64,000 nucleotides of DNA from positions 34,665 through 98,664 of the forward strand of contig JAFGMV010000009.1 in NCBI GenBank assembly GCA_016927315.1, in the 5' to 3' direction. Below the pieces are notes generated by a model, which did no database searches, was not told where the DNA came from, and saw nothing but the letters and a program-made list of their open reading frames with translations. Each line of letters begins with the position of its first letter. Within the stretch, counting starts at the first letter, position 1. The position numbers were made by a program, and so were the translations under genes. This document shows positions 17,440 through 27,203 of the stretch, piece by piece. The stretch comes from Anaerolineales bacterium. GTDB lineage: Bacteria > Chloroflexota > Anaerolineae > Anaerolineales > Villigracilaceae.

Positions 17440-19023
17440 TCAAGGTTCGAGCGAATCAAAATACGTGCGGATGAGTTCCAGGAACTGCAGCGGGATCTCG
17501 CCGGATTCAATTGCCTGGCGGTTGATCTCATCGTATTCCGGGAGGATTTCCGTATAAGGTACAACGCTTTCCCCCGAATCGGAAGGCAGACTCAGAGTTT
17601 CTCTGATGGGGTCCCCGCCTTCATCGCCGTTCTCGGGCAGGCCGACCAGCGGTCCATCTTCGCCTCCCAGCAGGCTGGGAACGTGGATTTGTTCGTAGGT
17701 GGTCTCGCCGCCGTCTCCAACGGCGTTGTTGTCGATGGCGTCGTTTCCTGTTCCACCCGCGTTGGTCCCGGTTCCATCGGAAGACCCAGACCCGCTTCCA
17801 CTGCTTCCGGAAGAGCCGTTTTGATTGCCTGCCTGTCCCGGCTGGCTGGCCTGCAGTGAAGAGGATTGCCCACCCCCTGCGGCCAGGATCTGCCCGGCGC
17901 TGTGTCCCAACTGGCTGGCTGCCTGGCTGGCTGCCTGGGAGAACAGCACCTGCTGGCCGCTGTCTGCCAGGCTGTTTCCGGCCTGGGCCAAAGCCTGCCG
18001 GGCGGCGTCCGGGTCTCCGTTCTGCAGGGCTTGGGCGGCCTGGTTCAACCGGGAAGCCAGTTCGGGGTTGCTGGATGCCAGGCTCTCTGCCATCTGTTGC
18101 AGCTGGCCTGCCAGGGCCTGATTCTCGGCGCTGTTGAGCGAATCCGGGTCCAGGTTGGCCAGTTCGGCGGCGGCGGCGATGAAATCGCCCTCGGCCAGGT
18201 TCTGTCCAATGGGTTGCAGCGGACTTCCTTCCTGGCCTGCCAGTTGCTGCCCGGTTGTTCTCAGGGCCTGAGAGAGCTGCTGCGACTGCGGATCGGAGAG
18301 GGCTTCCAGCTTTTGTCTGGAGCTGTTCAGGGCGGCGATCGACCCGGCCATGGTCTGGCTTTCTTCCAGCCCCTGCAGAGCTTCCTGGAGCGGCTGGGAC
18401 AGCTGCCGTATCTGTGACTCGGTCAGGTTGGGGTTTTCTTCGGTCTCTGTCAGGATTTCTTCGATGGCTTCGGCCTGTTCGGCTGTTTCTGCTTGCAGGG
18501 CGCGCGCCAGTTGGGCGGCCTGGAACCAGGCTTCTCCCTGGAAGAAGAAAAGGAGGCTTACGAGAACCAATACCAGGCACAGCAGGCTTTCCAGTTTCAG
18601 GAACGGCAGGCGGTACTGGCGGTAAGGATCGACCCTTTCCGCTGCGGAAAGGGCATCCCGGAGTTGTTTGTGGAGGATCGAGTCTGGGTCATTGCTGCCT
18701 GGCTGCCCGATCTCCAGGGCAGTGCTCACCCGCTCGTCCAGGTGGAAGACAATGTCGAAGCGCCGGGCTGCCTGCCGGGAGTCCACCGGCCAGATCACTG
18801 CTGCCAGACCGGCAAACAGGGTGACCCCGGCAGGCAGCAGGACAACCAGCAGCGCGAATTCCGTTCTCAGCAGCCGGGCCTGCAGTACGGACGGGATGCC
18901 CAGGAGCAGCGCCAGGACCAGCCCGAGCAGCAGGCCGCGCACAGACCAGGCGGCTCCCTGCCGGGTCCGGCGCCAGCGGATCCAGGTGTTTAGGATGTGG
19001 GTCAGGTTTGATAATTCTGTCAT
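17440..19023 (-). CDS. DUF4175-like membrane protein with long Gln/Ala/Leu coiled region
   Basis: This 527-residue protein has three membrane segments (about 28-48, 58-78, 146-164). A long helical region (about 165-380) is rich in Ala, Gln and Leu with heptad character (LARALQAETAEQAEAIEEIL). A Gly/Ser linker (about 385-430) follows, then a conserved-looking C-terminal part ending in PLQFLELIRTYFDSLEP. It stands directly upstream of moxR, a place where DUF4175-like proteins are common. Function unknown. The low-complexity middle makes database scores unreliable. Confidence 0.65.
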   Translation of the reverse strand: MTELSNLTHILNTWIRWRRTRQGAAWSVRGLLLGLVLALLLGIPSVLQARLLRTEFALLVVLLPAGVTLFAGLAAVIWPVDSRQAARRFDIVFHLDERVSTALEIGQPGSNDPDSILHKQLRDALSAAERVDPYRQYRLPFLKLESLLCLVLVLVSLLFFFQGEAWFQAAQLARALQAETAEQAEAIEEILTETEENPNLTESQIRQLSQPLQEALQGLEESQTMAGSIAALNSSRQKLEALSDPQSQQLSQALRTTGQQLAGQEGSPLQPIGQNLAEGDFIAAAAELANLDPDSLNSAENQALAGQLQQMAESLASSNPELASRLNQAAQALQNGDPDAARQALAQAGNSLADSGQQVLFSQAASQAASQLGHSAGQILAAGGGQSSSLQASQPGQAGNQNGSSGSSGSGSGSSDGTGTNAGGTGNDAIDNNAVGDGGETTYEQIHVPSLLGGEDGPLVGLPENGDEGGDPIRETLSLPSDSGESVVPYTEILPEYDEINRQAIESGEIPLQFLELIRTYFDSLEP

Positions 19024-19030
19024 GCTGCGC

Positions 19031-19975
19031 TTACTTACGCGGTTTTTTTACAAAGTGGATGGTCAGCGCCAGCAGGACGGTGCTGATTCCCAGGTAGAGA
19101 ACACTGAATACGATCCAGGGGGAGGGCAGCGCCATACTGGAATACATACCGTAGCCTGTCCCTATGAAATAACTCTGGTCGTCGATCAAAATCACTTCGC
19201 TCAGGATGGCGGCAATGACCGGGTTGCTCGAGAGCATGGTCCAGTAAATGACATCCAAAACATTTTCCTGAAAGGTATCCAGGCTCCGGGATCCATAATT
19301 CCCAATAAATTCCAGCAGGAAGAAACTGACTGCCAGCAGGATGGTGGACACCAGGATGGTGACGTAAGAACTGACCGTTGATCCCAGGGTGCGTTTCATA
19401 AAGCTGGAATAAAACATTCCCAGCGTGCAGAAGAACAATGCCGTCACGACCATCATCCAGCTGGAGATCAGCAATTCCCCAAGCCCGACCCCGCCCAGGA
19501 TGAAAGCGATCCCCTCGATCGGCAGCGCGGTCAGGATCAGCAGGAGCAGGTAGGTCATGGCAGACCAGAGCTTGCCGAAAACCAGCGAGCGGGCGGGCAG
19601 CAGGGTGGTGCGCAGCAGGTCGAAGGTCTGGCGTTCCCGTTCCGAGCTGATGGCGCCCGAGGTCAGGCCTGGACCAATGAAGATGATCATCAGCAGTTCC
19701 AGGATCACAACGGTGCCGAAAATGGCTTTGCCAACAGTCTGGCGGGTTTCAGGGTTGATGGAATAATACGCCAACTCGGTGACGGTAATCCCATAGACGA
19801 CGCTGAGGATCAGCGCCAGCAGGGTGAGGTAAGCAGTCATGATGATGAAGGCCTGTTTCCCCCGCATGCGGCTCTTTAATTCTTTTATGATGACCGGATT
19901 ATCCCCCAAGAGGCTTAGGAATGCACGTAGTTGGCCGGTTTTCTGGGGAGTGTTGGTGGTGAGTGGTTGTTCCAT
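19031..19975 (-). CDS. ABC-2 type exporter permease
   Basis: This 314-residue protein has a cytosolic N-terminus ending in NPVIIKELKSRMRGKQAFI, the usual lead-in of ABC-2 permeases, and six hydrophobic segments. The motif SERERQTFDLLRTTLLP between segments 2 and 3 is characteristic of this family (coupling helix region). It lies 15 nt after the ATPase gene and would form a two-component exporter with it. The cargo is unknown. The context resembles GldA/GldF-type units paired with surface proteins. Confidence 0.88.
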   Translation of the reverse strand: MEQPLTTNTPQKTGQLRAFLSLLGDNPVIIKELKSRMRGKQAFIIMTAYLTLLALILSVVYGITVTELAYYSINPETRQTVGKAIFGTVVILELLMIIFIGPGLTSGAISSERERQTFDLLRTTLLPARSLVFGKLWSAMTYLLLLILTALPIEGIAFILGGVGLGELLISSWMMVVTALFFCTLGMFYSSFMKRTLGSTVSSYVTILVSTILLAVSFFLLEFIGNYGSRSLDTFQENVLDVIYWTMLSSNPVIAAILSEVILIDDQSYFIGTGYGMYSSMALPSPWIVFSVLYLGISTVLLALTIHFVKKPRK

Positions 19976-19990
19976 CCTATTCCTTTTCCC

Positions 19991-20953
19991 TCAGGAGACG
20001 ATGCCCTGGGTTGTGCTCATGAAGACATCCTCCAGGTTGCGGTCCTGCACGCTGAAATGGATGACCGGCAGTTCCTGTTCGATCAATTCTTGCAGCAGGT
20101 GGAGGATTTCCTGGTCGTCGCCCTGGAATTCAAACTCTACCGAGGTGCGGCTGCTGTGCGCCAGCCCGTTTTGATCGCGCAAATTGGAAACGCCGGGGCG
20201 GTTTTCGAGATACTCTTTCAGGGGCTGCAGGCCGGCCTGCCCGAGCAGTTTGATATTCAACTGGCGCCGGTTTGCCGCAGCCTGGTCAAGCTGGTCCAGG
20301 GCGCCGACGGTAATGATCCGGCCGTCTTCCATGATGGCAAGCCGGCTGCACAGTTCGGAGACATCACTGAGAATATGGCTGGAGAACAGGATCGTTTTCC
20401 CCAGGCTGGCGATCTCCTGCAGGAGGGCGCGGATCTCCACCCGGGCACGCGGGTCGAGCCCGGAGGCCGGTTCGTCCAGGACCAGCAGTTCCGGATCGTG
20501 GATCAGGACCCTGGCAAGCGCCAGGCGCTGTTTGAGCCCGCGTGAAAGCTTATCGACCATATCATCCTGCCGGTGGGTGAGATCGACCAGTTCCAGCAGG
20601 TCGGTGATCAACCGCTTGCGCTGTGCAGGGGGGATCTTGTAACAGGCGCCAAAGAAGTCCAGGTACTCGCTGACGGTCATGTTTCCATACACCCCGAACG
20701 AGTCGGGCATAAAGCCGATCAGGCGGCGGATTTCACGCGGGGACTGGCTCAGTAGATACCCGCCGACCCGAATAGTGCCCTGATCAGGAGTGAGCAGGGT
20801 CACCAGCATGTTCATGGTGGTGGTCTTCCCGGCCCCGTTGGGGCCGATCAGCCCGAAAATTTCACCCTGTTCGATCGTCAGGCTGACATTATCGACAGCT
20901 TTGCGCTTTGAAAAGGTTTTGGATAGTCCCGTGATTTCGACGATCGGGCTCAT
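19991..20953 (-). CDS. ABC exporter ATP-binding protein
   Basis: This 320-residue protein has Walker A GPNGAGKTT, Q-loop GFMPDSFGVYGNMT, signature LSRGLKQRLALARVL, Walker B LLVLDEPASGLD and the H-loop SSHILSD. The C-terminal extension (about 230-320) is typical of ABC-2 exporter ATPases. The signature LSRGLKQ deviates from LSGGQ at several positions but is known in this exporter branch. Its start ATG 20953 overlaps the end of the upstream gene by 4 nt. Confidence 0.92.
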   Translation of the reverse strand: MSPIVEITGLSKTFSKRKAVDNVSLTIEQGEIFGLIGPNGAGKTTTMNMLVTLLTPDQGTIRVGGYLLSQSPREIRRLIGFMPDSFGVYGNMTVSEYLDFFGACYKIPPAQRKRLITDLLELVDLTHRQDDMVDKLSRGLKQRLALARVLIHDPELLVLDEPASGLDPRARVEIRALLQEIASLGKTILFSSHILSDVSELCSRLAIMEDGRIITVGALDQLDQAAANRRQLNIKLLGQAGLQPLKEYLENRPGVSNLRDQNGLAHSSRTSVEFEFQGDDQEILHLLQELIEQELPVIHFSVQDRNLEDVFMSTTQGIVS

Positions 20954-23289
20954 GGCTGCACCTTCATGGTTAGCTCAAAGTCTTCGATTTCTCCCCAAGA
21001 GCTTGTTGCTGAGTTGGCTGAAATCCTGATCCTGACTTCTCCGGTGGGATCGATCAATGGCTTCCCTTCCGGTATAAAGACCTGGTATGAAGCGTCAATG
21101 GGGACTTCAACCCATTCCTGCTTCTCGGTATTCCAGAATTGAACCATTATTAATGTGTTTGGTATCGTGGCCGTAAAATGAGCGGAAAGTGTCACCTGCT
21201 CCATTTTCTGGAAATCCAGCTCGACATATGGGCGGAACCGGAATTCATTCGAGCCTGTCTGTGAGAGGTACATATAGCCGGGTGAGATACTCTCATCAAG
21301 GGTTTCCCAGGTGAACATCGAGGCCGGGATGACAAATTCCCGGTCTGAAGTTTCGATCTCTGGTTTGAGTTGATGCGCATACAGTACGATATCCAGCACT
21401 TCATAGTCCGCATCTTCCAGGGTGACCGGTAAGGAGTTTATCTCTATCCAACCCATGAGATAAATGCCCTGATAAGGGATATGATCCATAGAAGCTTCTA
21501 GGAGTAAATTCCTGTGTTCTACAAGTTCATCGTGCCCATAATAGCCCAAATACCGGTCAGAGAGATGCTCGCCGGATCCATAATGGGGAAAATTGGTTCG
21601 AAGGTTGTACGATTGACCGGGTCCCAGATGGCCAATGTCGATGATTCTTCCGGGCGCCACCAGGAATGCATCCTTCAGAGGTTGGCTGCTGTTATTCACG
21701 ATTGTCCCTTCCAGGCCAGGTGAAACTCCACTCAGGGTCAATTTCAAGTCATGGCTTATCGCCAGGGAGGGGACCATTCCTGCGGCTGAGGTGGTTTTCA
21801 TGCCCCCAATCTCTACCTGGACATCCGGGAGGGTATTTGCATTGCCTCGCTGGTTGGAAAGCCAGTTGTCTCCGGTTTGCAGGGTTTCACGATCGTCGAT
21901 CGGCATGAACAAGAAGGGTCCTTTGGCTTCCAGGGTGTATTTCTTCCGGACCGGCGAGTAGATTCCAACCAGGCCATTGGCGTAGGCGGAATCGACGCTA
22001 TCCCAGGCTTGAACGACGACCAGGCGGTTGACGATCGGGGTCGTGCCTCGGAAAACAGCGCCAGTGGAAAATGCAATCATCAGGAAAACGAATACCAGGG
22101 TCGGGGTCGTCAGCCAGGCAAGCTCCCGCCGTTTGGCCAGGTGTACCCCCAGGAAGTTGAGCGGTCCAATGACAACAATGTACACAAGCAGCCAGAGGAT
22201 GATTGCCGGCAGGGAAGGTACTTTCAATTCTTCCAGGGTTGCCAGGGCCCGGTTGGCCTGTTCATCATTCCAGATGTTGTTCGACCAGGCAGGGGGGGCA
22301 GCTGCGGTGGTAAAGATCCGGGTGTATAGCAGTGTTATTTCATCCCAACGATGCAGGGGTTCCAGGTTCGGGTCAGCAGCCAGGTAGTACACAGACCCGA
22401 ATCCGATTGCTTTCTTTGCCAGGAGGATGTTCCCATCCTGTTCTGCCAGGACAGAGGCCCCCGGGGTTAAATTCCCGGTTGCGATCACGGTTGTGGAGAC
22501 CGGTAATTGGGTGGTATCTGTGCCGGCGGACAGTGCCGCCAACGGATCCAGAACCACTGTTTTGGAAACAGCCAGGGGGAGTATGTCTTCTGGCAGGCCC
22601 GCGATGGATGGCTGCCATTCGGGACCCCCGATGACAAGCAGGCGGCCGCCCTTCGCCAGCCAGAGTTCGAGGGCCTCCTGCTGTGAGCTGTTCAGGTCGC
22701 CGGTATCCTGCCCGGCAATGACCAGTCCGTCCAGGTTGAGCCAGCCCTGGACCTGGTCGGGCAGGTCTTCGATATCGAGATAGGCGAGGCTGGCTTCTCC
22801 GTAGACAATCTCCATCTCCCGCATGACATCGTACGCCGGGGAGTTCGAGAGAACGCCGATTAAGGTATTGTTTGAATCCAGGCACTGCAGCCTGGCTTTG
22901 TCTTTTACCAGTTCCTTGGAACCTTCCAGGATACGAATGGTAAGCTCCCGGTTGTATTCACGGAATGGGATGTAGAGCGTAATTTTCTTGCGCGAGGAGG
23001 ATGCAAGGGGTATTTCCCGTTCGATCGTATGCTTGCCGGAACCAAGACTGGTTGAGGAGACCTGGACCCGGAGATCAAGGTTCTTTCCGGTGTTCTCCAG
23101 GATGATTTGTAAAGGGACAAGCTGGTGCTGCTTACAGTACCCATCAAAACCGATCTGCTTTTGATATAGAATACCGCCAGTGCCCTGGGCAAGTGCAGGT
23201 TGGCCTGGCGCTGTCGATACTGCCAGTACCAATAGTGCAAGGACAATTAACGATACCTTTATGTAGAGAGTTTTCTGCGCTTGGTTCAC
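20950..23289 (-). CDS. Large secreted/membrane protein with GATase-like N-terminal part, first gene of MoxR/VWA unit
   Basis: Start GTG 23289 is preceded by GGGAG (779 aa). It has a signal peptide (about 1-35, ending ALAQG). An extracytoplasmic N-terminal half contains a Rossmann-like segment (LDGLVIAGQDTGDLN, GGRLLVIGGPEW). Two membrane helices follow in the middle (about 365-385 and 395-415), and the C-terminal half is beta-rich. It stands where GldG-like auxiliary proteins stand in ABC exporter operons. Specific function not recognised. Confidence 0.7.
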   Translation of the reverse strand: MNQAQKTLYIKVSLIVLALLVLAVSTAPGQPALAQGTGGILYQKQIGFDGYCKQHQLVPLQIILENTGKNLDLRVQVSSTSLGSGKHTIEREIPLASSSRKKITLYIPFREYNRELTIRILEGSKELVKDKARLQCLDSNNTLIGVLSNSPAYDVMREMEIVYGEASLAYLDIEDLPDQVQGWLNLDGLVIAGQDTGDLNSSQQEALELWLAKGGRLLVIGGPEWQPSIAGLPEDILPLAVSKTVVLDPLAALSAGTDTTQLPVSTTVIATGNLTPGASVLAEQDGNILLAKKAIGFGSVYYLAADPNLEPLHRWDEITLLYTRIFTTAAAPPAWSNNIWNDEQANRALATLEELKVPSLPAIILWLLVYIVVIGPLNFLGVHLAKRRELAWLTTPTLVFVFLMIAFSTGAVFRGTTPIVNRLVVVQAWDSVDSAYANGLVGIYSPVRKKYTLEAKGPFLFMPIDDRETLQTGDNWLSNQRGNANTLPDVQVEIGGMKTTSAAGMVPSLAISHDLKLTLSGVSPGLEGTIVNNSSQPLKDAFLVAPGRIIDIGHLGPGQSYNLRTNFPHYGSGEHLSDRYLGYYGHDELVEHRNLLLEASMDHIPYQGIYLMGWIEINSLPVTLEDADYEVLDIVLYAHQLKPEIETSDREFVIPASMFTWETLDESISPGYMYLSQTGSNEFRFRPYVELDFQKMEQVTLSAHFTATIPNTLIMVQFWNTEKQEWVEVPIDASYQVFIPEGKPLIDPTGEVRIRISANSATSSWGEIEDFELTMKVQP

Positions 23290-23690
23290 TATGGTTACTC
23301 CCTTTTTAGTGGTTCCGTATAAACCATCTTATCATACCCCGGGAGATTTGACGAGACGGACTGCCAGAACGGACTGCCAGACGGACCGCCGGCTGCCACG
23401 CGGCTTTCTCAATGACCGTGATGATACACCGAGAAGGCAGACTATGCACCACAAAGGACACAAAGGAGCATAGCGTTCGGATTTCTGCGGTATACTTTTG
23501 CCGTCAAAATCCCTTTTTGTGACTTCATCAACTTTACTGACATGACTTTGAGAAGTCCCTGCCGGCGGCCAGGTCGTGAACCTGGCGCAATTGTCGGTCA
23601 GGGGGAATTGGAAGTTGTTCCACGCACTTGATTGGGTTATGATAGAAGATGACATACCAGGTTCTTTTCGATTACATTCCGGAGCGATAG
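23290..23690. other. Divergent intergenic region between MoxR/VWA unit and pgm
   Basis: This 401-bp region separates two diverging units and should hold both promoters. Three near-copies of GACGGACTGCCA lie in tandem at 23355-23391 (period 12-13 bp). No ORF can be supported. Confidence 0.5.
23615..23643 (+). promoter_or_regulatory. Candidate promoter of pgm
   Basis: TTGTTC (23615-23620) and TATGAT (23638-23643) have a 17-bp spacer and lie about 48 bp before the pgm start codon. Confidence 0.4.
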
Positions 23691-25331
23691 ATGGTACATG
23701 AACTGGCCGGGCAGAAAGCGCCGCAAGGTTTGCTGGCAGATATTCCAAAGCTGATCGCTGAGTATTATGACGTGCACCCCGACCCGGAAGTTCCCGAACA
23801 GCGGATTTCATTCGGGACGTCGGGTCATCGCGGTTCCTCCCTGGTGGGGAGCTTCAACGAAGACCACATCCTGGCCGCCTGCCAGGCTTTGTGCGAGTAC
23901 CGCCAGTCTCGGGGCATCGACGGGCCATTGTTTATCGGCCGGGATACGCATGCCTTGTCGGAGCCTGCTGAAAAGACTGCGGTGGAGGTGTTTGCGGCCA
24001 ATGACCTGGAGTTCCGCGTCGCTCCGGGCGTCACGCCCACACCAGTGGTCTCACATGCCATCCTGTCTTATAACCGCGGCAGGAAAACCGGCCTGGCAGA
24101 TGGGGTGGTGATCACACCCTCCCATAACCCTCCCCAGGATGGGGGGTTCAAGTACAACCCGCCCAGTGGCGGGCCGGCTGGCCCCGAGATCACCAGCCTG
24201 ATCGAAGAGCGGGCTAATGAGATCCTTTCGGGCAAACTGAAGGCTGTCAGGCGGATGCCGTATGGAAAAGCCCTGCAGGCCGGCGGGAAGCAGGATTTCG
24301 ACTTTGCCACACCTTACATCAGGGACCTGTCCAGTGTGATCGACCTGGAGATGATCGCTTCCAGCGGGCTGCGGATCGGTGTGGACCCGATGGGGGGGGC
24401 AGCAGTTGATTATTGGGATGTTATTGCGGATGGGTATGGTCTGGATATTTCCGTCGTCAACCGGGCAGTCGATCCGGCTTTTGCCTTCATGAGTGTTGAC
24501 CACGATGGCAAGATCAGGATGGACTGCTCTTCTCCCTATGCCATGGCGGGCCTGGTCGGGCTGAAAGATGCGTATGATATTGCCTTTGGTAATGACCCCG
24601 ATGTCGACCGGCATGGGATTGTGACCCCCTCCGCCGGGCTGATGAACCCGAACCATTACCTGTCTGTGGCGGTCTGGTATCTGTTCCAGCACCGGTCCGG
24701 CTGGAAGGAAGAGGCCAGGGTCGGGAAGACGCTGGTATCCAGTTCGCTGATCGACCGGGTGGCTGTCGCCCTCCACCGGGAGCTGGCTGAAGTGGCGGTC
24801 GGGTTCAAGTGGTTTGTAGACGGCCTGGCGGATGGTTCTTTTGGTTTTGGTGGTGAGGAAAGCGCCGGGGCATCCTTCCTGCGCAAGGACGGCACGGTCT
24901 GGACGACAGACAAGGACGGCATCCTCCTGAACCTGCTGGCGGCTGAGATCACTGCACTCACCGGGCGTGATCCGGGTGTGCATTATGTTGAATTGACGGA
25001 GCGCTTCGGCGACCCGGTTTACAGGCGCATTGACCAGCCGGCCAGTAAGGAGCAGAAAGCATTACTGAAAGAACTATCGCCGGAGGCTGTAGCGGTTGAA
25101 ACCCTGGCCGGGGAAGCGATCCTGACCAAATTGACCCGGGCGCCTTTCAATGGCATCCCTATCGGCGGGCTGAAAGTGGTGACTGAGAACGGCTGGTTCG
25201 CGGCGCGTCCTTCCGGCACAGAAGATATCTACAAGATCTATGCGGAAAGTTTCCTCGGTGAAACGCACCTGGAACAGGTGCTCGCAGAGGCGCGGGAGAT
25301 CGTAGACAAGGCCTTTCGATCCGGACGGTAA
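23691..25331 (+). CDS. pgm: Phosphoglucomutase, alpha-D-glucose phosphate-specific
   Basis: This 546-residue protein interconverts glucose 1-phosphate and glucose 6-phosphate, linking glycolysis with glycogen and nucleotide-sugar synthesis. It has the phosphoserine loop TPSHNPP (S144), the Mg-binding loop NDPDVDRHG, the sugar-binding GGEESAG and the phosphate-binding [16 protein letters not shown]. The N-terminal FGTSGHRG is also typical of this type. Length equals the family's usual length. The start ATG follows GGAGCG. It is a single-gene unit with a terminator behind it. Confidence 0.95.
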   Translation: MVHELAGQKAPQGLLADIPKLIAEYYDVHPDPEVPEQRISFGTSGHRGSSLVGSFNEDHILAACQALCEYRQSRGIDGPLFIGRDTHALSEPAEKTAVEVFAANDLEFRVAPGVTPTPVVSHAILSYNRGRKTGLADGVVITPSHNPPQDGGFKYNPPSGGPAGPEITSLIEERANEILSGKLKAVRRMPYGKALQAGGKQDFDFATPYIRDLSSVIDLEMIASSGLRIGVDPMGGAAVDYWDVIADGYGLDISVVNRAVDPAFAFMSVDHDGKIRMDCSSPYAMAGLVGLKDAYDIAFGNDPDVDRHGIVTPSAGLMNPNHYLSVAVWYLFQHRSGWKEEARVGKTLVSSSLIDRVAVALHRELAEVAVGFKWFVDGLADGSFGFGGEESAGASFLRKDGTVWTTDKDGILLNLLAAEITALTGRDPGVHYVELTERFGDPVYRRIDQPASKEQKALLKELSPEAVAVETLAGEAILTKLTRAPFNGIPIGGLKVVTENGWFAARPSGTEDIYKIYAESFLGETHLEQVLAEAREIVDKAFRSGR

Positions 25332-25409
25332 CACCGCCGCGGTCCTTTGGGCGCCTGTGCAGTGGAAGAGTCAACAAGGGCTGCGGCTTCTGGAACCCTC
25401 ATCTCTGGT

Positions 25410-25445
25410 CCCTCTACCCAATGGGAGAGGGTGCTTTTCTTTTCA
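25410..25445 (+). terminator. Intrinsic terminator after pgm
   Basis: CCCTCTaCCC (25410-25419) pairs with GGGAGAGGG (25423-25431) with one bulged base, followed by a T-rich run (TGCTTTTCTTTTC). Confidence 0.6.
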
Positions 25446-25583
25446 GGGAGGTTATAAGATTGACAGACTCATTCCCAAACAGTAGCGGGCTGTTAGCTCA
25501 TGGATAGGTTGTTTTTGACCGAATGCGTATACTTCTGGGTGTGGTTTTCATACAACTGTATTGATTTGAAAAGGAGTAATCGA

Positions 25584-26171
25584 ATGGAAAACAAAGACAA
25601 CCGCAGCCTGGCGACCCTTCTGGTCGGTGCAATGCTGGTCGGATTCGGCCTGCTGTCCTTCACCGGGCAGGTATTCAGCGGCTTCCACTTCTGGCGTTAT
25701 ACCTGGCCTTTTACAATTATCGGATTCGGGTTGTTGTTCTTCGTCGGCATGCTTGCCGGCGGTAAGAGCACCGGGGCCCTGGCTATCCCGGGCAGCATTA
25801 TCACCACCATCGGTGGGATGCTGTTCTACCAGAACCTGAGCGGGCATTGGGAAAGCTGGGCGTATGGCTGGACCGTGATCCTGATGTCGGTCGGCGCCGG
25901 TATCCTGATCATGGGAGTCTACCAGGACAAAGGAGAAGCCCGGCAGTCTGGCTTGAAAGTAATCAAGCTGGGGTTGATCCTGTTCGTGATCTTCGGCGCC
26001 TTCTTTGAGTTGATCTTTTCAACTTTCAGCCCCTTTGGGCTGCGCCAGTACTTCTTCCCGCTGCTGTTGATCGCGGTCGGTATGTACATGATCCTGGTTC
26101 GCTCCGGACTGCTGCCGGTCGGGAAGAAAGCTTCCCTGCCACAGGGAGAAGAACCTGTGCAGGAGTCATAA
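25584..26171 (+). CDS. Small polytopic membrane protein (LiaI/LiaF N-terminal-like)
   Basis: ATG 25584 follows AAGGAG at 7 nt (195 aa). An upstream in-frame ATG at 25500 has no ribosome site. About five hydrophobic segments with repeated patterns (FWRYTWPFTIIGFGLLFF, SWAYGWTVILMSVGAGILIMG, QYFFPLLLIAVGMYMIL) suggest tandem copies of a two-helix unit as in LiaI/LiaF-type envelope-stress proteins. It precedes a DUF2807 protein, a frequent pairing, and probably shares its transcript. Confidence 0.65.
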   Translation: MENKDNRSLATLLVGAMLVGFGLLSFTGQVFSGFHFWRYTWPFTIIGFGLLFFVGMLAGGKSTGALAIPGSIITTIGGMLFYQNLSGHWESWAYGWTVILMSVGAGILIMGVYQDKGEARQSGLKVIKLGLILFVIFGAFFELIFSTFSPFGLRQYFFPLLLIAVGMYMILVRSGLLPVGKKASLPQGEEPVQES

Positions 26172-26237
26172 TCGGAAAAAGACGGTTGCTGCCCTGGCCC
26201 TGTTCCGGGACGGCAGCCGTAATGATGGAGAGAAAAG

Positions 26238-27176
26238 ATGAAAGAGAATCGTTCTTATTTTTGGGCCTTCACCCTGATCGCAGCCGGTGTGTTGTGGATT
26301 TTGATCAACATCGGCGCCATCCCGGCCAGCAACCTGTGGGTCTTGATGTACGTCTGGCCTGTGGTGCTGATCGGTTGGGGTGTAGGGTTGATCCTGGGGG
26401 CTTTCTGGCCGTATGCCAGGATGATGATGTCGATGGCTGTGGTCGGTTTTGCCGTGCTGGCAATTGTTTATGCTCCGTATTTCGACCGGACCTTCCCGCG
26501 CCCGGGTTTTATGGGAGCGGGTTCCGGGATGGTGTCGACCGAAGAGCGCCAGGTTGAAGCGTTCGAGTCTGTTTCGGTCAGCTTCCCAGCCGAAGTGATC
26601 ATCGAACAGGGAGAGGGGGTTTCCCTTTCCCTGGAAGGGGATGACCGGGTGTTGTCGAACCTGCGGACCAATGTCCGGCATGGTGTGCTGTATATCGAAG
26701 CCAGGCGCAATTTCTGGAGCTGGTATATGGTACCGGTGCAGCCGGTAACGATCGAGATCACCGTGAAAGACCTGGAGAACCTGGATTTCACCAGCGCCGG
26801 AAGTATCCTGGTCGAAGGGCTTGAGGCAGAATCTTTGGAGGTGGATATCAGCGGCGTTGGCAGCCTGGCGCTGGTCGACCTGGAGGTCGCGGAGCTCGAC
26901 TGCCGGTTGAGCGGCGCCGGCGAGCTGGAAGCCAGCGGTTCAGCGGACCACCTGGAACTGCAGATCAGCGGTGTGGGCAGTTTTGATGGACAGGGATTTT
27001 CGGCTGACACCGCTGATGTGCAGCTCAGCGGCGTGGGGGATGCGGTGCTGTGGATCAAGGATGAGCTGAAAGCCAATGTGAGCGGGGTCGGTTCGGTGCG
27101 CTACTATGGTACGCCCGATGTCACCCAGCACGTCAGTGGGGTCGGGACGGTCCACCGGCTTGAGGACAGGGATTGA
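26238..27176 (+). CDS. Membrane protein with C-terminal DUF2807 beta-solenoid domain
   Basis: This 312-residue protein has an N-terminal LiaI-like membrane module (about 5-75, three to four helices). An outside domain (about 95-312) follows, starting with the usual DUF2807 lead FESVSVSFPAEVIIEQGE. SG-x-G motifs return about every 15-25 residues (DISGVGSL, RLSGAGEL, QISGVGSF, QLSGVGDA, NVSGVGSV, HVSGVGTV), which fits a right-handed beta-solenoid. Such proteins are often linked to envelope stress or adhesion; no direct function is known. Its ATG follows GGAGAG. Confidence 0.8.
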   Translation: MKENRSYFWAFTLIAAGVLWILINIGAIPASNLWVLMYVWPVVLIGWGVGLILGAFWPYARMMMSMAVVGFAVLAIVYAPYFDRTFPRPGFMGAGSGMVSTEERQVEAFESVSVSFPAEVIIEQGEGVSLSLEGDDRVLSNLRTNVRHGVLYIEARRNFWSWYMVPVQPVTIEITVKDLENLDFTSAGSILVEGLEAESLEVDISGVGSLALVDLEVAELDCRLSGAGELEASGSADHLELQISGVGSFDGQGFSADTADVQLSGVGDAVLWIKDELKANVSGVGSVRYYGTPDVTQHVSGVGTVHRLEDRD

Positions 27177-27203
27177 GAATATCACTGTAAGGGAACAAGA
27201 ACA

